DNA from: an uncultured Achromobacter sp.
GTDB lineage: Bacteria; Pseudomonadota; Gammaproteobacteria; Burkholderiales; Burkholderiaceae_B
Reading direction: 5' to 3'
Assembly (NCBI GenBank): GCA_913775005.1
Contig: CAJYKY010000340.1
Coordinates: 1-5,802, forward strand
Length of the DNA stretch: 5,802 nt
A model generated the notes under the pieces. The model was not told the DNA's origin and made no database searches. It worked only from the letters and a program-made list of their open reading frames with translations. Both the position numbers and the translations under genes were made by a program. How positions within the stretch are numbered: the stretch's first letter is position 1; each line of letters opens with the position of its first letter. Positions 5,528 through 5,802 of this stretch are shown here, one piece after another.

Positions 5528-5545
5528 CGCAGGCGGCTGCGCTAG
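5524..5545. terminator. Palindrome between convergent genes, likely bidirectional terminator
   Basis: CTAGCGCAG (5524-5532) and CTGCGCTAG (5537-5545) form a perfect 9-bp stem with a GCGG loop. The left arm contains the phospholipase TAG (5525-5527), and the right arm contains the CTA (5542-5544) that is the TAG of the minus-strand gene. It can fold in both transcripts. Neither side has a T run, so termination may need Rho or rely on the stem to stabilise the 3' ends. Confidence 0.6.
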
Positions 5546-5802
5546 ACGACGTTGATGCGCAGCTCGGCCAGCAGCGTGGCGGCCTGCGTCTTGGAAATGG
5601 TGGCGCCGGCCAGCCGCGCGGCGGCGGTGAGATCGATGCCGCCTAAATCCGCTTCGCGCAGGTCGGCGCCTTCGAAACGCACCAGCTTCAGGTTGGCGTT
5701 GCGCAGGCTGCCGCCGTGAAACACGGCGTCGCGAAAATCACTACCGGCCAGATCGGCATCGGAAAAGTCCAGCTGCATCAACGTGGCCTTGCGAAATGAC
5801 AC
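5542..5802 (-). CDS. Pentapeptide-repeat protein (C-terminal part; 5' end outside window)
   Basis: 86 residues are visible before the TAG. The frame is open to the window edge; the edge GTG lies within the repeat pattern and is taken as an internal Val codon. About twelve five-residue units follow A(D/N)LXX with Leu or Phe at the centre, for example LDFSD, ADLAG, SDFRD, ANLKL, VRFEG, ADLRE, ADLGG and IDLTA. They would form about three turns of a right-handed quadrilateral beta-helix. A non-repeat C-terminal cap follows (about 62-86), ending in LLAELRINVV. Pentapeptide proteins range from DNA-mimic gyrase protectors (Qnr, MfpA) to unknowns. This one shows nothing that assigns it to Qnr, so no function is claimed. 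It is convergent with the phospholipase gene, 14 bp between stop codons, and shares the terminator palindrome. Confidence 0.88.
   Translation of the reverse strand: MSFRKATLMQLDFSDADLAGSDFRDAVFHGGSLRNANLKLVRFEGADLREADLGGIDLTAAARLAGATISKTQAATLLAELRINVV

Noticed and set aside
5542..5802. Naming the pentapeptide-repeat gene as a Qnr-type quinolone resistance determinant
   Set aside because: Only the C-terminal part is visible, and A(D/N)LXX repeats are shared by many unrelated pentapeptide proteins.

Overview
The window is a GC-rich, densely coded bacterial segment. Codon use with G/C-ending codons, the gene content and the protein flavour suggest a beta-proteobacterium of the Burkholderiales, most likely Alcaligenaceae (Achromobacter/Bordetella-like). 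That assignment rests on overall resemblance only, since there is no rRNA or other marker gene here.

Layout. Positions 1-1842 (+) hold the end of a lipid-modification operon: the C-terminal two thirds of a cyclopropane-fatty-acid-synthase-like methyltransferase, a short-chain dehydrogenase/reductase (SDR) 13 bp downstream, and a small NTF2/SnoaL-like protein whose ATG overlaps the SDR stop (ATGA). A short hairpin on the last stop codon may end this unit. Positions 1876-2902 (+) are a self-contained regulatory unit: a promoter with two TTGC-N5-GCAA inverted repeats 22 bp apart, then a fused MarR-type DNA-binding and GNAT acetyltransferase protein. Positions 2903-3092 have no gene but are rich in structure: a GC-rich hairpin, a Pho-box-like element 10 bp upstream of a -10-like hexamer, and nested inverted repeats. 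Positions 3093-5527 (+) hold a 58-residue lipoprotein ORF whose stop overlaps the start of a Tat-exported phosphocholine-specific phospholipase C of the PlcH/PlcN type. A perfect 9-bp-stem palindrome carrying both stop codons separates this gene from a convergent pentapeptide-repeat protein gene (5542-5802, -), which runs off the right edge.

How the parts may work together. The left operon acts on membrane phospholipid acyl chains. The phospholipase C removes phosphocholine from phosphatidylcholine or sphingomyelin outside the cytoplasm, and the candidate Pho box would make this a phosphate-scavenging response, as known for the Pseudomonas enzymes. The MarR-GNAT gene between them is probably autoregulated and has no obvious link to either neighbour. 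The parts most worth checking are the tiny lipoprotein ORF coupled to the phospholipase gene, its structured Pho-type leader, the twin operators, and the altered bicarbonate-site residues of the methyltransferase. No mobile element, CRISPR array, tRNA or rRNA was seen.
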